This document shows, piece after piece, positions 35,401 to 46,707 of a stretch of 64,000 nucleotides of DNA (the first letter of the stretch is position 1; every line of letters begins with the position of its first letter). This DNA comes from Pohlia nutans. Its lineage: Eukaryota; Streptophyta; Bryopsida; Bryales; Mniaceae. The stretch is taken from NCBI GenBank assembly GCA_022496805.1, contig CM040086.1, positions 746,501 through 810,500 of the forward strand, in the 5' to 3' direction. The position numbers were made by a program, and so were the translations under genes. The notes beneath the pieces are model-generated. The model made no database searches and had not been told where the DNA came from. It saw only the letters and a list, made by a program, of their open reading frames with translations.

Positions 35401-35500
35401 TCTTCGGCAGGAGACCTCAGCAGCAGGTGCACAGCCAAGTGCTGAAGGGTCAAGTGCACCAGAATCAAGTGGCGTTGCTGATCCACACAAGGAAGATTAG
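32468..35500 (+). CDS. PDIL5-2: Protein disulfide isomerase-like protein, PDIL5-2 type
   Basis: Five exons join in frame with GT-AG introns: 32468-32692, 32855-32958, 33469-33839, 34204-34508 and 35183-35500, giving 440 residues, the length I recall for Arabidopsis PDIL5-2. A signal peptide (first ~23 residues) precedes one N-terminal thioredoxin domain with FYAPWCKYCQTLSPE and VVAKINADKYRS. Redox-poor thioredoxin-like domains follow (IFVGFGLEAS, FDERHALVVL, YGPFEG). A hydrophobic segment, LALVGALFFQWF, near residue 395 precedes a Ser/Ala-rich tail, suggesting an ER membrane protein. The active site is CKYC, whereas the family usually has CGHC, so redox behaviour may differ. Function is predicted to be thiol-disulfide exchange or chaperone work in the ER. 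Confidence 0.9.
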
Positions 35501-35520
35501 ATTTTAGGGTTTCGTCTGTT

Positions 35521-35590
35521 TCGAGTACAGTGAAGTTTTTATTTCGAGTACAGTGAAGTTTTTATTTTGAATTCAGTGAAGTTTTTGTAG
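35521..35590. repeat. Three tandem ~24-bp units in the PDIL 3' UTR
   Basis: The phrase CAGTGAAGTTTTT recurs three times, each preceded by GAGTA or AATT, right after the stop codon. They lie in the presumed 3' untranslated region. Confidence 0.85.
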
Positions 35591-35693
35591 CTGCAAACAT
35601 GGATAGGTTGGAGGGATATGTTTTGGAGGATAGAGCACAGAAACGCATGATTGGAATGAGGTTGTTCCTCCCTCTCTCATTATGTGTTACACC

Positions 35694-35790
35694 CAAAACC
35701 GACAAGTTATAACCGACAGTTTAAGTGCTGTACACCTAAAACCGACAGTTTAAGTATGTTATGTACAACTAAATCCGACAATTTAATCGC
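35694..35790. repeat. Imperfect repeats of AACCGACA(G)TTTAAG
   Basis: Three to four copies of an (A)ACCGACAGTTTAAGT-like unit follow the PDIL gene, spaced about 30-45 bp apart and increasingly degenerate. Confidence 0.7.
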
Positions 35791-35975
35791 TGAGCATATT
35801 TTCTATTCTTAGAATGTTTAACTTTTTATGTTTTCTTAGGAAATCAAAGAGGATTCAAAAGAACAAAAGTATGCATTGTTTGGATGTTGCATGTAGAAAT
35901 TATAAGTGAAGTTATATTGGTCGATGAGCTAATCAACTCTACATCAAATGTTTATGGTGTCCATCCTCACAATGA

Positions 35976-36346
35976 GGGCCCTTTCACACTATGGCTGAAG
36001 GTTGAGAAGCTGTCAATTTCCACCAATCGAATTGCAAGAAATCAAGAAATCAAGAAATTGGCCTCTCGACCCTTCACACTAAAGACCAAAGTCCAAAGGT
36101 TATCACCCTTCAAAATACTTATATGCCAACACTTTTTGACCAAGGTTGATGAACTCTCAAAGGAAGTTTGGGTCAAACTCGAATAAAAACCCAAACTATG
36201 ATTGAGAGGTCGTTGATCTCTTTTCATAAAAAAATAAAACTATATTTTATTGCCTATTTTCAGCAATTTTCTTTGGACTCTCAACAAAATTTGGCCACTC
36301 GATCCCACATCCTCTCAACTTGGACGGCCATAGTGTGCAACAGCCC
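35976..36346. mobile_element. Tourist-like (PIF/Harbinger-type) MITE, copy 1
   Basis: Ends GGGCCCTTTCACACTATGGC and GGCCATAGTGTGCAACAGCC(C) are inverted repeats, flanked by a 3-bp TGA duplication (35973-35975 and 36347-36349). The 371-bp interior matches the element at 58650-58983. It encodes nothing. A 3-bp T-N-A target duplication fits PIF/Harbinger MITEs. Confidence 0.85.
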
Positions 36347-36422
36347 TGAGTATGTATTTATTGTCTATAACTTTATGGTGGTGGTTTTAGTAAGGTTTCG
36401 ATTTTTGGGTATTCAGACCTTA

Positions 36423-36921
36423 GAACATCCCCAATGCATTCACGGTGAAGCCAAAACCTATCTTTTGATTGACCTAAAATTAGAGAGTAAAATTACCATC
36501 ATTAGAAGCGCATTTAAATAAACGTGAGATATTTCTTAAGGAAAAAGAAATTGTAAAAATTTGACGTAGGTGAAATCCCTCATTGAAAACACCACATTTT
36601 CAAAATTTAGAGGGAGTGCACCAAATCCTACTCAAAAATGGAAAGATCCTCCCACACTCCCTCTAAAATTTCAGAAATATAGAGGGAGTAAGGGAGGATC
36701 TTTCCATTTTTAAGTAGGATTTGGTGCACTCCCTCTAAATTTTGAAAATGTGGTGTTTTCAATGAGGGATTTCACCTACGTCAAATTTTTACAATTTATT
36801 TTCCTTGAGAAATATCTCACGTTTATTTAAATGCGCTTCTAATGATGGTAATTTTACTCTCTAATTTTAGGTCAGTCAAAAGATAGGTTTTGACTTTACC
36901 GCGAATGCATTGGGGATGCTC
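36423..36921. mobile_element. Foldback Tourist-like MITE, 499 bp, nearly perfect hairpin
   Basis: TTA duplications flank the element (36420-36422 and 36922-36924). Ends GAACATCCCCAATGCATTC and its reverse complement continue into arms of about 240 bp each, with only scattered mismatches and a loop near 36668-36690. A transcript would form a long double-stranded RNA able to yield small RNAs. It lies only 76 bp from the preceding MITE. Confidence 0.93.
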
Positions 36922-36924
36922 TTA

Positions 36925-38487
36925 TGCAGCGATGTCAAGCCAGCATTTACATTTTCATTTTGTATAATCATGTAAATCAATCTGCAATTAAAGTGATTTG
37001 AAGTTCACTTTTCAGTTCAATGCAATACACTTTTTCTCCATTTAGTACACAGTTTAGTTCTATATGGGACGGGCCATATTATTGGGAGAAATTTACATTA
37101 TTTGAAAATACTTTTATTACCGTAATGTGGCTCACCAGATAAAATTATGAAACCCACATTATTCAAGTAACTGTGCTATCATTTACACCAATTTCAAATT
37201 TTTACTATTACAGGCTCCTTTAACCCCTAAATGTATGAACGTGCCTTTGCGGCCAGTAGAATATGTTGTATTTTGATTGTATTTGGAATCAATCCACACT
37301 TCTAATGGGTTTGAGGTCAAAAGAGAAATTGAAATTTAGATCAATGCGGTTCTAACGAGCTACTCAGATCCAAATTTAGAGTACTTGAATACTAGATAAG
37401 ATGATAGTAACTTAATAGAGTTATCCATAAATTGAAGGGTTGAGTGGGCCCCAGAGTGGACCTTAATTTGACTAAAATTTGGAGAAAGGAAAATTATTGA
37501 GAGAAGTTTTAGGAAATTAAAAGAATGGGTGAGTGGAGACAGTCTAGTTATATATAGCGAGAATCTATAGCCAGAAAAGGGGTAAGCAATCGCCCTGTGT
37601 GAAGGTAAATAATAGAAACTTGAGTGAGAAGTTCCTTAGCATTGATTTTGGTGCTTTCAAAGTTTGCATCCACAGTTTTTTTTAGTGCTCAATACATGTT
37701 CTTTTTTGAGGATTAATATCATTATTTACTCAAACTATGGTCCACTCACCCACTTTTGAGGGACTTTACGGATGACTCTAATGTTACCTCTGGAAGGAGC
37801 AACTCTTTGAGGAAAAAAAACCTCATGATATAACCCATTTGAATTTTGAGAAGTCATGATTTTTGAATTGCAACTCATAATATTTGAATTCACTTGAATT
37901 CAATTGAATTATGAGAATCTTATGAATTGCAATCCAAAATTTTGGAAATTCATGATAGAACTCAATAAAAAACCTTATGACCTGAAAACTACTGTAGTTT
38001 GGAAGTGAACAAGGCTCACGTTTGAAGTATGAAGAATAGGACAATTATTTCGGGACAAATAACACCAAAAAATAGGACAGTTATTTCCGGACAAATGCAG
38101 TACAAGATTTGGTAAAATTTGGATGAGGTTACATGTAACAAATAATCTTATGGATGAAAGTATACAAGCGACAAATGGGGGCACAAAAATGGATGATAGT
38201 TTTGACTTGACTTCATTTTGAAATGCATGTCGCTCTACTAATGAGAAAACAAAAAAAATAAAATCCACCTTTACGCTTTAGTGCTCAAGCAACCACATTG
38301 TGGTCTCAAAAACGCAAATAATGCAAAATCTGTGAAGAATTGGATTTTGAATTGTAAAGTTTAGATGATGAGCAGTATAATATACATCTTCTAGAAAAAG
38401 AAAATTTCAAATTGGAGTTGTACAACTATCAAAATTCCTATGAAAAAACACAAAAATACTGTACATACTTGAAAATATAATAAATAC
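36925..38487. other. AT-rich intergenic region with a lone TTAA-element end
   Basis: No gene is supported. At 37220 TTAA is followed by CCCCTAAATGTATGAACGTG, which matches left ends of the TTAA elements described below, but no matching right end is present. A stretch near 37850-37950 is full of GAATT/AATTC palindromic words. Confidence 0.5.
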
Positions 38488-39447
38488 TTACAAATACAAC
38501 ACATGTACTATGCGGTATTTCTTGTGTTTGGAAGTTTGTTATCTTGTATTTTTCCGTTATCTTTTTGGATTGTGTTGTCTCGTTCATGTTCCATTAGTGT
38601 ATGTATTCCGATCTTGATCCATGTACTAACTCCTTTCATATTTTGATGTATAAATTTTTGTCCTAAACCGTACATGGATAAGTAACTCACTTATAAAATT
38701 CACAATAATTATGTGTGAATCTGTTCTTAAGATGAAAGATTGCAACAAAGGTGTTGACATAGGTCATTGTTGAACATCTTTACATTCATTTTATAAAATT
38801 TTACCCAAATTCTATTTAACCCTTTGACGCGCCAACGTCCATATTCTATATTCTGGACGATGGATGATTTCTGATGCGTCCCTTCGCCACATTGTGTGAT
38901 GTCTTTCATCCATCCAAAATTCCCTTGACTCTTGTGCTAGTTGACTACCATTTGTACGGTATGGATTTTCAAAATAAGATAATGAATTTTTTTGAAAAAT
39001 AACAAAAGTGATTTATGTCAAGTTTCATTTTTAGTTCAAAAAATGAGACCATAAACATGATTTTCCACAATAAGTAGAATCAAATAATGGAAACCGTACC
39101 ATCTTGTAGTGCATGTTATTCCAATTTCATTAAAATAGTTTTTGCTCTTATTTTTTATTTTTGGAATTTTAACTGAATTTCAAGAGAAAACCTTGCAAAA
39201 GTAATTTTAAAATATTAATATTAAATATGATGAATCCAACCGTACAAATGTTATTTTCACATTGTCATTTAGAACTGTGCTTTGTACATCAACTCCAATT
39301 TTATTTTTCATCAAACATTTTATAACGAATTTTTGAAAACACTGTTGAATTGGGACGTTAAAGGGTTAACTTTGAAGTCACACCCTCCAAATCTCATTTT
39401 TGAGTGTGCGTTATATGGTTCAAAGACATACTATGATCTTCCAATCC
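38488..39447 (+). repeat. Dispersed repeat, copy 1 (filled site)
   Basis: It matches 54580-54985 almost throughout (for example GGTATTTCTTGTGTTTGGAA, CATGTTCCATTAGTGTATGT and TCTCATTTTTGAGTGTGC), apart from 546 extra bases at 38820-39365 that copy 2 lacks. It is non-coding and its superfamily is unknown. Confidence 0.88.
38820..39365. mobile_element. piggyBac-like TTAA element with empty site preserved elsewhere
   Basis: The 546-bp insertion starts CCCTTTGACGCGCCAACG and ends CGTTAAAGGG, flanked by TTAA on both sides (38816-38819 and 39366-39369). The second copy of the host repeat at 54.9 kb reads straight through with one TTAA. TTAA duplications and CCC-starting TIRs define the piggyBac superfamily. 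A CGTCCA...TGGACG hairpin lies just inside the left end. No transposase is encoded, so it is non-autonomous. Confidence 0.85.
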
Positions 39448-40040
39448 CACCATTGGATGATTCTCTAATTTTGGCAAAGTGTTTGCACTCAAGTTGCGAA
39501 TACAATTGTATCATTACTTTCTAATTTAATCCATTCTATTTTTGGCAGTATCAATCATATTGGAGAAATCCAGTGAAAACCAGTGAACCCTGCTACAGTA
39601 CCCAAAGCGGTCAAGGGCTAAGGAATCCATTTGAATGGTTTCTCTTATTCGAAAAGAAATTTTCAATAACACCGTTGTGACCGCTATGAACTATGGGCAA
39701 TTTCAACCTCCAGATATCAAGTGCAGATGTCGGTACACATCCGGCAAAAGTATTGAATTCCGCAAATTGGGATCTCCCAGATCTATCATTGCTGAACTCG
39801 TGCTATCTCGACTCACACTGAATTTTTGACTTTGAATATTAAGACGTGGCCGATATTACATTACAAGGGCCATGGACTTAAAAGGCTTTTTAAAAAATCT
39901 GACTGAGCAGTTTGAAACCAGCCCCTAGAACAAATGCTCATGTACCTCATCAATTGATATACCAGCTTGTATGGAGCAAATGAATGATCTCACCAATGAG
40001 CATCAGAATGACAGATGCTAAGATTCTTTGAAAGGAGAGA
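39448..40040. other. Intergenic, downstream of the diphosphate synthase gene
   Basis: Short open frame near 39635-39829 without recognisable features. Nothing else is supported. Confidence 0.5.
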
Positions 40041-43000
40041 TCATTTTGAACGTGTAATTATTTGATGAGCTATATCTACCAATGCACGACGACATTGTTG
40101 CACCTGCAATGAAGGATTTGGGGGAAGGCTGGCAATTGCGTCAACAGCCTTCTGGGCATGCTCTGCAGCTAGCTCGTGAGTTTGAGCTATACCCCGACTA
40201 TCCTTCACCATGTCAACAGCCTGCACATTTACTTTTTGCCTCAAAACACATATATGGAAATAATCATTGAGTTACACAGTAAAAATAGACCACTGTAAAA
40301 ACGCTTCTAACAACAATAGAATGAAATTATAAATAGTGAAGGAAGCACCAGTACCTGGTTCCTGTCTGTGGCAGATTTGAACTTGCGTTGAATGAGTTTT
40401 GCCATCTCTGGAAACTCCTTAAGAGCAAACAATACGGGAGCTGTCACAATACCCTGTTCAAACACACAAACCACATAGCAAAGCAATCAGTCGATGGTGT
40501 GAGTTGATATATTTCCTCAAATACATCACTATGCAAATTTTCACTCCCATTGATGGACACGTATTCCATTGAACAACATGAGCATTTGAATTAGCGAACT
40601 TACTTGACCTAGGTCAGACAGTGCAGGCTTTCCCAAAGTTTTTGTAGTGCCTGTGTAGTCGAGAGCATCGTCCACTAGTTGGTATGCCAAACCCTGCCAC
40701 AATCATATTAAAGAGTTTGAGTCAACGAAGTCTTAATATTGGAAACCAGTCAAAGTAAGCCAATGCTCAAAACATTCACATACCACACAAGTAATAAGAC
40801 GTAGGATAACTTATGCACAAGCTTGAAAGAACCTTCATCATCATGCTTTGCAAACTAATCCCTAGCAGTAGATTTCACAAGGGATATAGATCAAGACTTG
40901 AAGCAAAATGCTAGCATTGTTTTCTGTTTATGATATCAATCCTTAACATGAGCAAATAAAAACTAGAAAGAGATTATGTTAACTTGGTCTTTGATAATAA
41001 CCTCCACAATTGAAAGACCAACTACCAAATCAAACAACCTCACATGTAAATCTCTAGCTGTAATCTGCAGCTTACACTAACATCCTAATTACGACATTCA
41101 TAACACTATTCAACTAGTGGCCATTGACAACCAAGCACAAGTAAACAAGAAAGATGACAGCTAGCTGCATTGCATTTTATAAGTGGCGGAAACGTACCAA
41201 ATGGCGTCCATAGTCAAAAGCTAGAAGGCAGACTTCTTGAGGTTGGCCAGCTAATACAGCGACGGCTTTACAGCTATTAGCCATGAGGGAGGCAGTTTTA
41301 TAAAAAGTCTTCTGCATATAATAATCCATGCTGAAGGCCAAACAATTCTACATGTCAGCTCTTAACTTGAAGTTTGAGCTACAATAAAAGATCGTAACTG
41401 CACCACCCAAGCCAAGGCCCACAGCAATTAAGTCCCCACTCTAAGAGAAAATTAGATGACACTCACTTTGACATATCCTTGTCTTCGCTGGACAACTGCA
41501 TGATCTCGCCTGTGACTAAGTGCTCCAAAACCTTAGACAACAGTTCCACGACCTCTGTATTTCTCAATGATGCTAATGCTACAGATGCCCGAGCCAGCAA
41601 AAAATCGCCAGCCAAAACCGCCAACTGCAAAACCGAAGCCAGCAAAAAAGTTAAGCTAGGCTTATTCAATCTTTAAAAACTCCAGCAGCACGCAAGGCAC
41701 TGACAAACGAAGTACAGAAAGTTACAAACAGCAAACGCACAAACATGTACACAAGACATTATTTCGCACTGATGTCAATCGTTACAAGATATAACAAAGA
41801 CAGATGATGGAAAAGATCCAGAAAAAGATCCATGCACAAACCTTGTTACCCATCACATGATTCAGAGAACTTATGCCCCTCCGAGTATCTGCATGGTCCA
41901 GTACATCATCATGCAGTAAACTTGCCACCTGCAGTCCATTCCATAACCTCAGGACGTAAGAACACTGATAACTACATGCTTGCCAAACTTATCTTCTGAC
42001 AGAACACTTCTAAGGACGAAAACCCATTTAGACTCGGAAAGAAACAGTCAACCCTACCAACACAATCATGAAATCCAAAGACAAGTCGTGAGTAGAACAT
42101 AAAGCAGAAAATGAGGTAGTGCCAGCTGAAAATTAAAGAAAACTAACGTGAATCATCTCCGTAATCTCAGCAATTCGTTGTTGCCGCAATCGAAGGTCGT
42201 CAAATATTAAGCCTTGGAGTCCATGAGGAGGTGATGTCATTAAAGCAGTCGACATAAGAAGGAGAACCTACATCATTCCGCCCCTTACAAAAAGTGAGAC
42301 CCAGTGAGATAAATCGATATCATAGATGGAGGAAGATGAAGTTGAGTCTCCCAAGTATTTATCGATGCCAAGCCATGAAGCCAAGGTAGAGTAACTTCCA
42401 AAGAAAAAGATATCTTACTTTCGTTTTTAAACAGGTCACTGCATCTCTTGATTGCAAAACTAAAAATATCCATGCAACTGTTTTCTCAGCCACATCTCCC
42501 TGGGTTGTATCGACCCATTCATCACTACGTAACAGAACAGAACAAACAAACATGCAAAGCACTCAAACTCTTGACAAACATATTCAAAATACCTCTTGTA
42601 CAACAACAAGAGAAGAGCTTAGTTGCACAAAAGTGTAAGTACCATAGGCCGAAACCGTTTGCCTTCCACACCCAGCTTAAAGAAATACTCAGCTGCTAAT
42701 GCTAGCACTGGAACCTGCGTACACCATTCTAGAATTAGGAGAAGCTAATAAATAGCGCACATAAGTAAAAGACATGAACGTCACTGCTGTAACAACAAAC
42801 CCACACCTCAACGTCGCTCTCTCAACTGTAACAGTCTTGCACCAACGTAAGAATCAAAAACAATGACTTAGCGCACGTCCATAAAAAAACAAGTAGATCG
42901 ATAATTTACACTGAAGCTCCACAATCAAATTGAAGAACACTTGCCGAAAGGGAATGTAGACGACCTGCATGATGTAAGGAGAAGCGAAAGAAACACAGAA

Positions 43001-44342
43001 AGGAACGAACAAAGGAACAGAAGAACATCTAAGAGAACAGACAAGTGATGCAGCTTATTACCTCTGCAGTCACCATTGATCGTAGCCGGTTTGCTACAAC
43101 CTGTAACTCGTCCGCTACCAATGAAAATGGATCCACCTTCTCCTGCAAACATCATTTGGTTAAAGATAAAGAAACACAACCCAAAGGTTTGATGCCACAG
43201 AACACTACACTAGTTATACAGCAGTGTTCAGAGGCACTATGTCTGGAAGAAAACAACCAATGTTGGTTAATCAAGGAAGAGCTCCGTGATGCCAACCTGG
43301 TTGTTGATGCTCAAATGATCCAATCCTGGGACGGCGCCGAGTTGTCTGAAAGAGGTGGTCGAGTGCCAGGGCGACACTGAAGGAGTTTCGGAAGGCTCTG
43401 TTTGACATGGGGCTACGTTCCACGCAGCATGCTTTAAAAGTGGAGAAACTTGACGAACCTGCAGTAGTATCCATTGACCACTTAGCAAACGATTCAGCAG
43501 CACTAGAACACCAAATCATATTTAGCAACAATCAATGCATCCAAAATCCCACCCCAATCTGTACATCTCCCCACTGATACCACACGAGCACTTGAACCTT
43601 CACATCACCACGTAAGAAAAGTACAATATGCGATGTCCTCTGCCGACTAAAGCCCTACTTGGCCGGAATGACAAAAATTGATGACCTTCTCTAGAAAAAA
43701 ATCATACTAAAACCGCTTTCAAACACATTTTCTTCTCCCTCGTCTACGTATACATTCCTCCGATGCAGTCTTCATCACTGTACCAAGAATCACTTCAAAA
43801 AGATGTCCAATACGTACGGTCTTGATGCCGCGGATCTAAAGAAAATTAGGTTACTCTAGATACATAAGTAATGTCGAATCTTGACGAATTTTGGCAAGAA
43901 GTGTAATGTTGCCAAGAATTGCAGAATCACAAAAGAGGAGGAAAGTACCAACAGCTCTAATGACTCGTCTTCGCCCAGACAGTTGTGAAGTTTGAACAGC
44001 TAATTAAAACTACAACTAGGCCCATAAAAAAATTTAAAGAAACAAGCTTAGAGGCGAGGCTGACTGCAAGCCCTAAAATTCTAGCGACCAAGGTTGGTGG
44101 ACAAATTTCGGAACAATTACGAAGACAAACTTCACAACAGCGCGTTGGAATCAAGAAACGTTCAAGCATTAGGGTATCGAAACCCACGTCAACAGTACCA
44201 GCTAAAACCATTCTTTGACACGAACGCGAGGGTTGCGTTGCAAATTGAAAGGACTGTAGAAATTGTTCCAGAGCCAGGAAATAGAACCTTCAGATGTCGA
44301 ACCAGGGAGCGCCCGCCCCTCACAGCCTGCATCATTGCATCC
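40041..44342 (-). CDS. SPS: Solanesyl-type (long-chain polyprenyl) diphosphate synthase
   Basis: Ten minus-strand exons join in frame: 43458-43297, 43142-43062, 42714-42643, 42267-42148, 41928-41842, 41624-41467, 41330-41198, 40693-40604, 40453-40355 and 40220-40041 (stop). They encode 393 residues. Key motifs are GKRFRP, the first Asp-rich site [39 protein letters not shown] and the second Asp-rich site [12 protein letters not shown]. The enzyme adds isopentenyl units to allylic diphosphates, making the side chain of ubiquinone (or plastoquinone). The first exon is probably near 44342-44219 (ATG, Arg-rich and leucine-rich, like a mitochondrial presequence), but its donor is unresolved. Lengths of all ten resolved exons agree with intact reading frames, so the gene looks functional. 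Confidence 0.92.
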
Positions 44343-44790
44343 AACCGAGTATCTTGCGCGCCGGTAAGCTTCACTGTAAAGCTGAAACCTTCTCTGCTAG
44401 CTCCCTGATCCCCGTTACTGAACGAGCAAAAATCATTCAATACAAACAAGAAAGAATTACATTCTCTAGATCTCTCGAGGTGCTCTAACGATAAGTTACT
44501 TCGGCCACTGACCCCAGAAACCTCCCACCTACCTCTAAGTTAAGTTCTACTTAGAAAAGGGCAAAACTAACACACACAATCCGGCACCAAATGAGGCGCA
44601 ATTGGGCTAAACAAAAGCGCTGAACGGATAACCGAAGGTGCGAGGGCAAGGCGGCGGACGATCGACGCAGTGCGTGAGACGAATCTTCCCGAAAGAATTC
44701 CTAGAAACAGGGCGAAGCGGAGCGGAACCCAAGCGAAGCGTCCTTGTGGTTCGAGTCTTCGCTTCGCCAGGTCACCACCAATGCGATACC

Positions 44791-44800
44791 GCCACGTGGT
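44791..44800. promoter_or_regulatory. G-box (CCACGTGG) in a possible shared promoter
   Basis: A perfect G-box core CACGTG at 44793-44798 lies between the divergent synthase gene (minus) and the small gene at 45407 (plus). bZIP and bHLH factors bind such sites. Function is inferred only from position. Confidence 0.4.
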
Positions 44801-45406
44801 GCTTTAGGGCTAGGTCATCCCTGCGTGGTTTTCTTTCGCCAGTGAGAGTTCCTGCCGGGACGATCCTGCTTCCGTCCGTCGTCGCTCGAGCCTTTCCTTC
44901 GACTTTGCGGAACCTTCAATGCCAGCGCTTTGTCGGGACTTGCAGATAACGTATTTTTGCTACCGTGTTCCTCGCATCCTCTCAATACTTCCAGCACTGT
45001 GGCGCGATCTGGCTCTCACAACTGAAGCTGCTCTGCTTTCACCCGCTCACTTTCTACACGTCTGGGCTCACTCACCTTCTCCCTGGGTTTCTTGTAAAGG
45101 AGCCAGCACTAACTTGTTAGTTTCAAACGCATCAACAGTACCACTGTAGTAGTAGTAGTAGCAGAGGGTGGATCGTGTGGACACACAATCCGGAACTGCC
45201 CTCAATCAACAGATCGATTCACAACTGAAGCGTCTCGTATCCTTTGTAACTTTCCCAGGGACTTGCATTTTCTTTTCCCAATTTATAAAACTCATAGAGA
45301 ATTCATTCATGTTTGAAGATATGATTAATTCCTGAAGGCGATGCGGTTTAAGGGAAGCAGTTAGTATTGTTTGGTCGGTGTAAAACCCTAGAAGGCAGGC
45401 TCTGAA

Positions 45407-45835
45407 ATGGAGGTGTTGTCTGTACCCCGAGCTTTTGTAGGTTCAGCTTCTTCAAGTAACAAAGTGACTAGTCTTGTAAAGAATTCGTCGACATGTAAAG
45501 CTTCCTTTCTTGGCTATACGAAGGGATTCTGCTTGCCACATTCTTTGAAACGGCGAGAAGGGCGATTTGCAATTAGGGCACTGTTGAACGCACATGAGTA
45601 CAAGAAACAGAAACTCGAGAAGGTGCTCCTCAAGGAAATGGGCTCCGATATTGAAAGGGGCGAGGTTCAGGACGAGCGACAGGCCGGGTTGATGTTGTTG
45701 TGTGCCTTACCTCCTAGGTGGGACCTTTTTACGTTCAATGTTTGCTGTGAGGCGCTCACGAAGGATGAGCTCTACTCAAAATGCCAGCGCCACAAGCATT
45801 TCTTGGAGTATCGAGCCTTAAGGTTGGGCAATTGA
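45407..45835 (+). CDS. Small protein: plastid-type presequence joined to a Copia Gag-like segment
   Basis: 142 codons. Residues 1-60 are Ser/Thr/Lys-rich with few acidic residues, like a chloroplast transit peptide. Residues ~85-135 contain ERQAGLMLLCALPPRWDLF followed by LTKDELYSKCQ, which resembles the Leu-Leu-x-Leu-Pro-Pro-x-(Y/W)-(D/E)-x-Phe and Leu-(T/S)-x-(D/E)-Glu-Leu pattern of Copia Gag. After the stop, another frame remains open to about 45949 with coiled-coil composition (YRRVNALENVEKPKLEN), so a frameshift or an unseen intron may have cut a longer protein. It could be a domesticated Gag fragment or a chance resemblance. Confidence 0.5.
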   Translation: MEVLSVPRAFVGSASSSNKVTSLVKNSSTCKASFLGYTKGFCLPHSLKRREGRFAIRALLNAHEYKKQKLEKVLLKEMGSDIERGEVQDERQAGLMLLCALPPRWDLFTFNVCCEALTKDELYSKCQRHKHFLEYRALRLGN

Positions 45836-46707
45836 GCAGGAGGAGGGAATGCTCAGTACTTACCGGAGGGTGAATGCTCTGGAGAATGTCGAGAAGCCGA
45901 AACTGGAGAACACTGTCTCGAGCTGGATGAGTTGGAGAGGTTGTCAGAAAATTTAATTATAGAGACGAAACTCCTCTTCAACTCCACTTCAACTCCACTT
46001 CAACTCCACTTCTTTTCTAATTGTGCTCTTTGAGAGCGTCTAGGGTTTAGGGTTTTTTTTGTTTTGAGACGTGTTTGGGAGCGTTGATACGGCTGTGCGT
46101 CTCTGTTCCGGACAAGTGCTTTGGAGGTTGTGCATGGTGTATTGTTGACGTTGTAGATGGTGATCTGCTTTTTGAGGGCTTTGTCCGGGGTTTCAGAGCT
46201 TTACCTAGTGCTTGCGGTTCCAGATCTCGTCCGTTTCGGTTTTTGCTGTGTGTGCTGGTGCGCAAAGTGCTGCGGGTGTGGAACATTTGAGAGCATTCGC
46301 GCCTGCAGCTTGAGTGCATGAGGTGCGTGTTTGCTTTCTTCTTATGTGTGTTCGTTTCTTATCTTTTTGTGCGCGCTGTGTCTTTGTTCGATTATCTTGT
46401 CCGATTATCGCATGTTTATCTCTTTTACTTGATATGTTTTCCGTCTTCTTAAGTTTTTCTTTTCCTGGATTTGCTGATTAGGGTTTCCGTTTCTGCTTGT
46501 ATTTGGACCGCCTTCTTTCTTTCTTTCAGCTCTCGCTATTATTTGTGTCAACCCGACTGGTTTCGTTTGTGTTTGTTTGAACCTAGGGTTTGTTTCTATT
46601 TTCTTCTGTGGAGTTTCAACGGCGCTGCTGATTTTGATGCGTTGTGCTTTCATGCAGTTTGTAAGTGTTGCTTACGAAGAAGCTCTTTCCTCTGTTTTTA
46701 TTCTACT

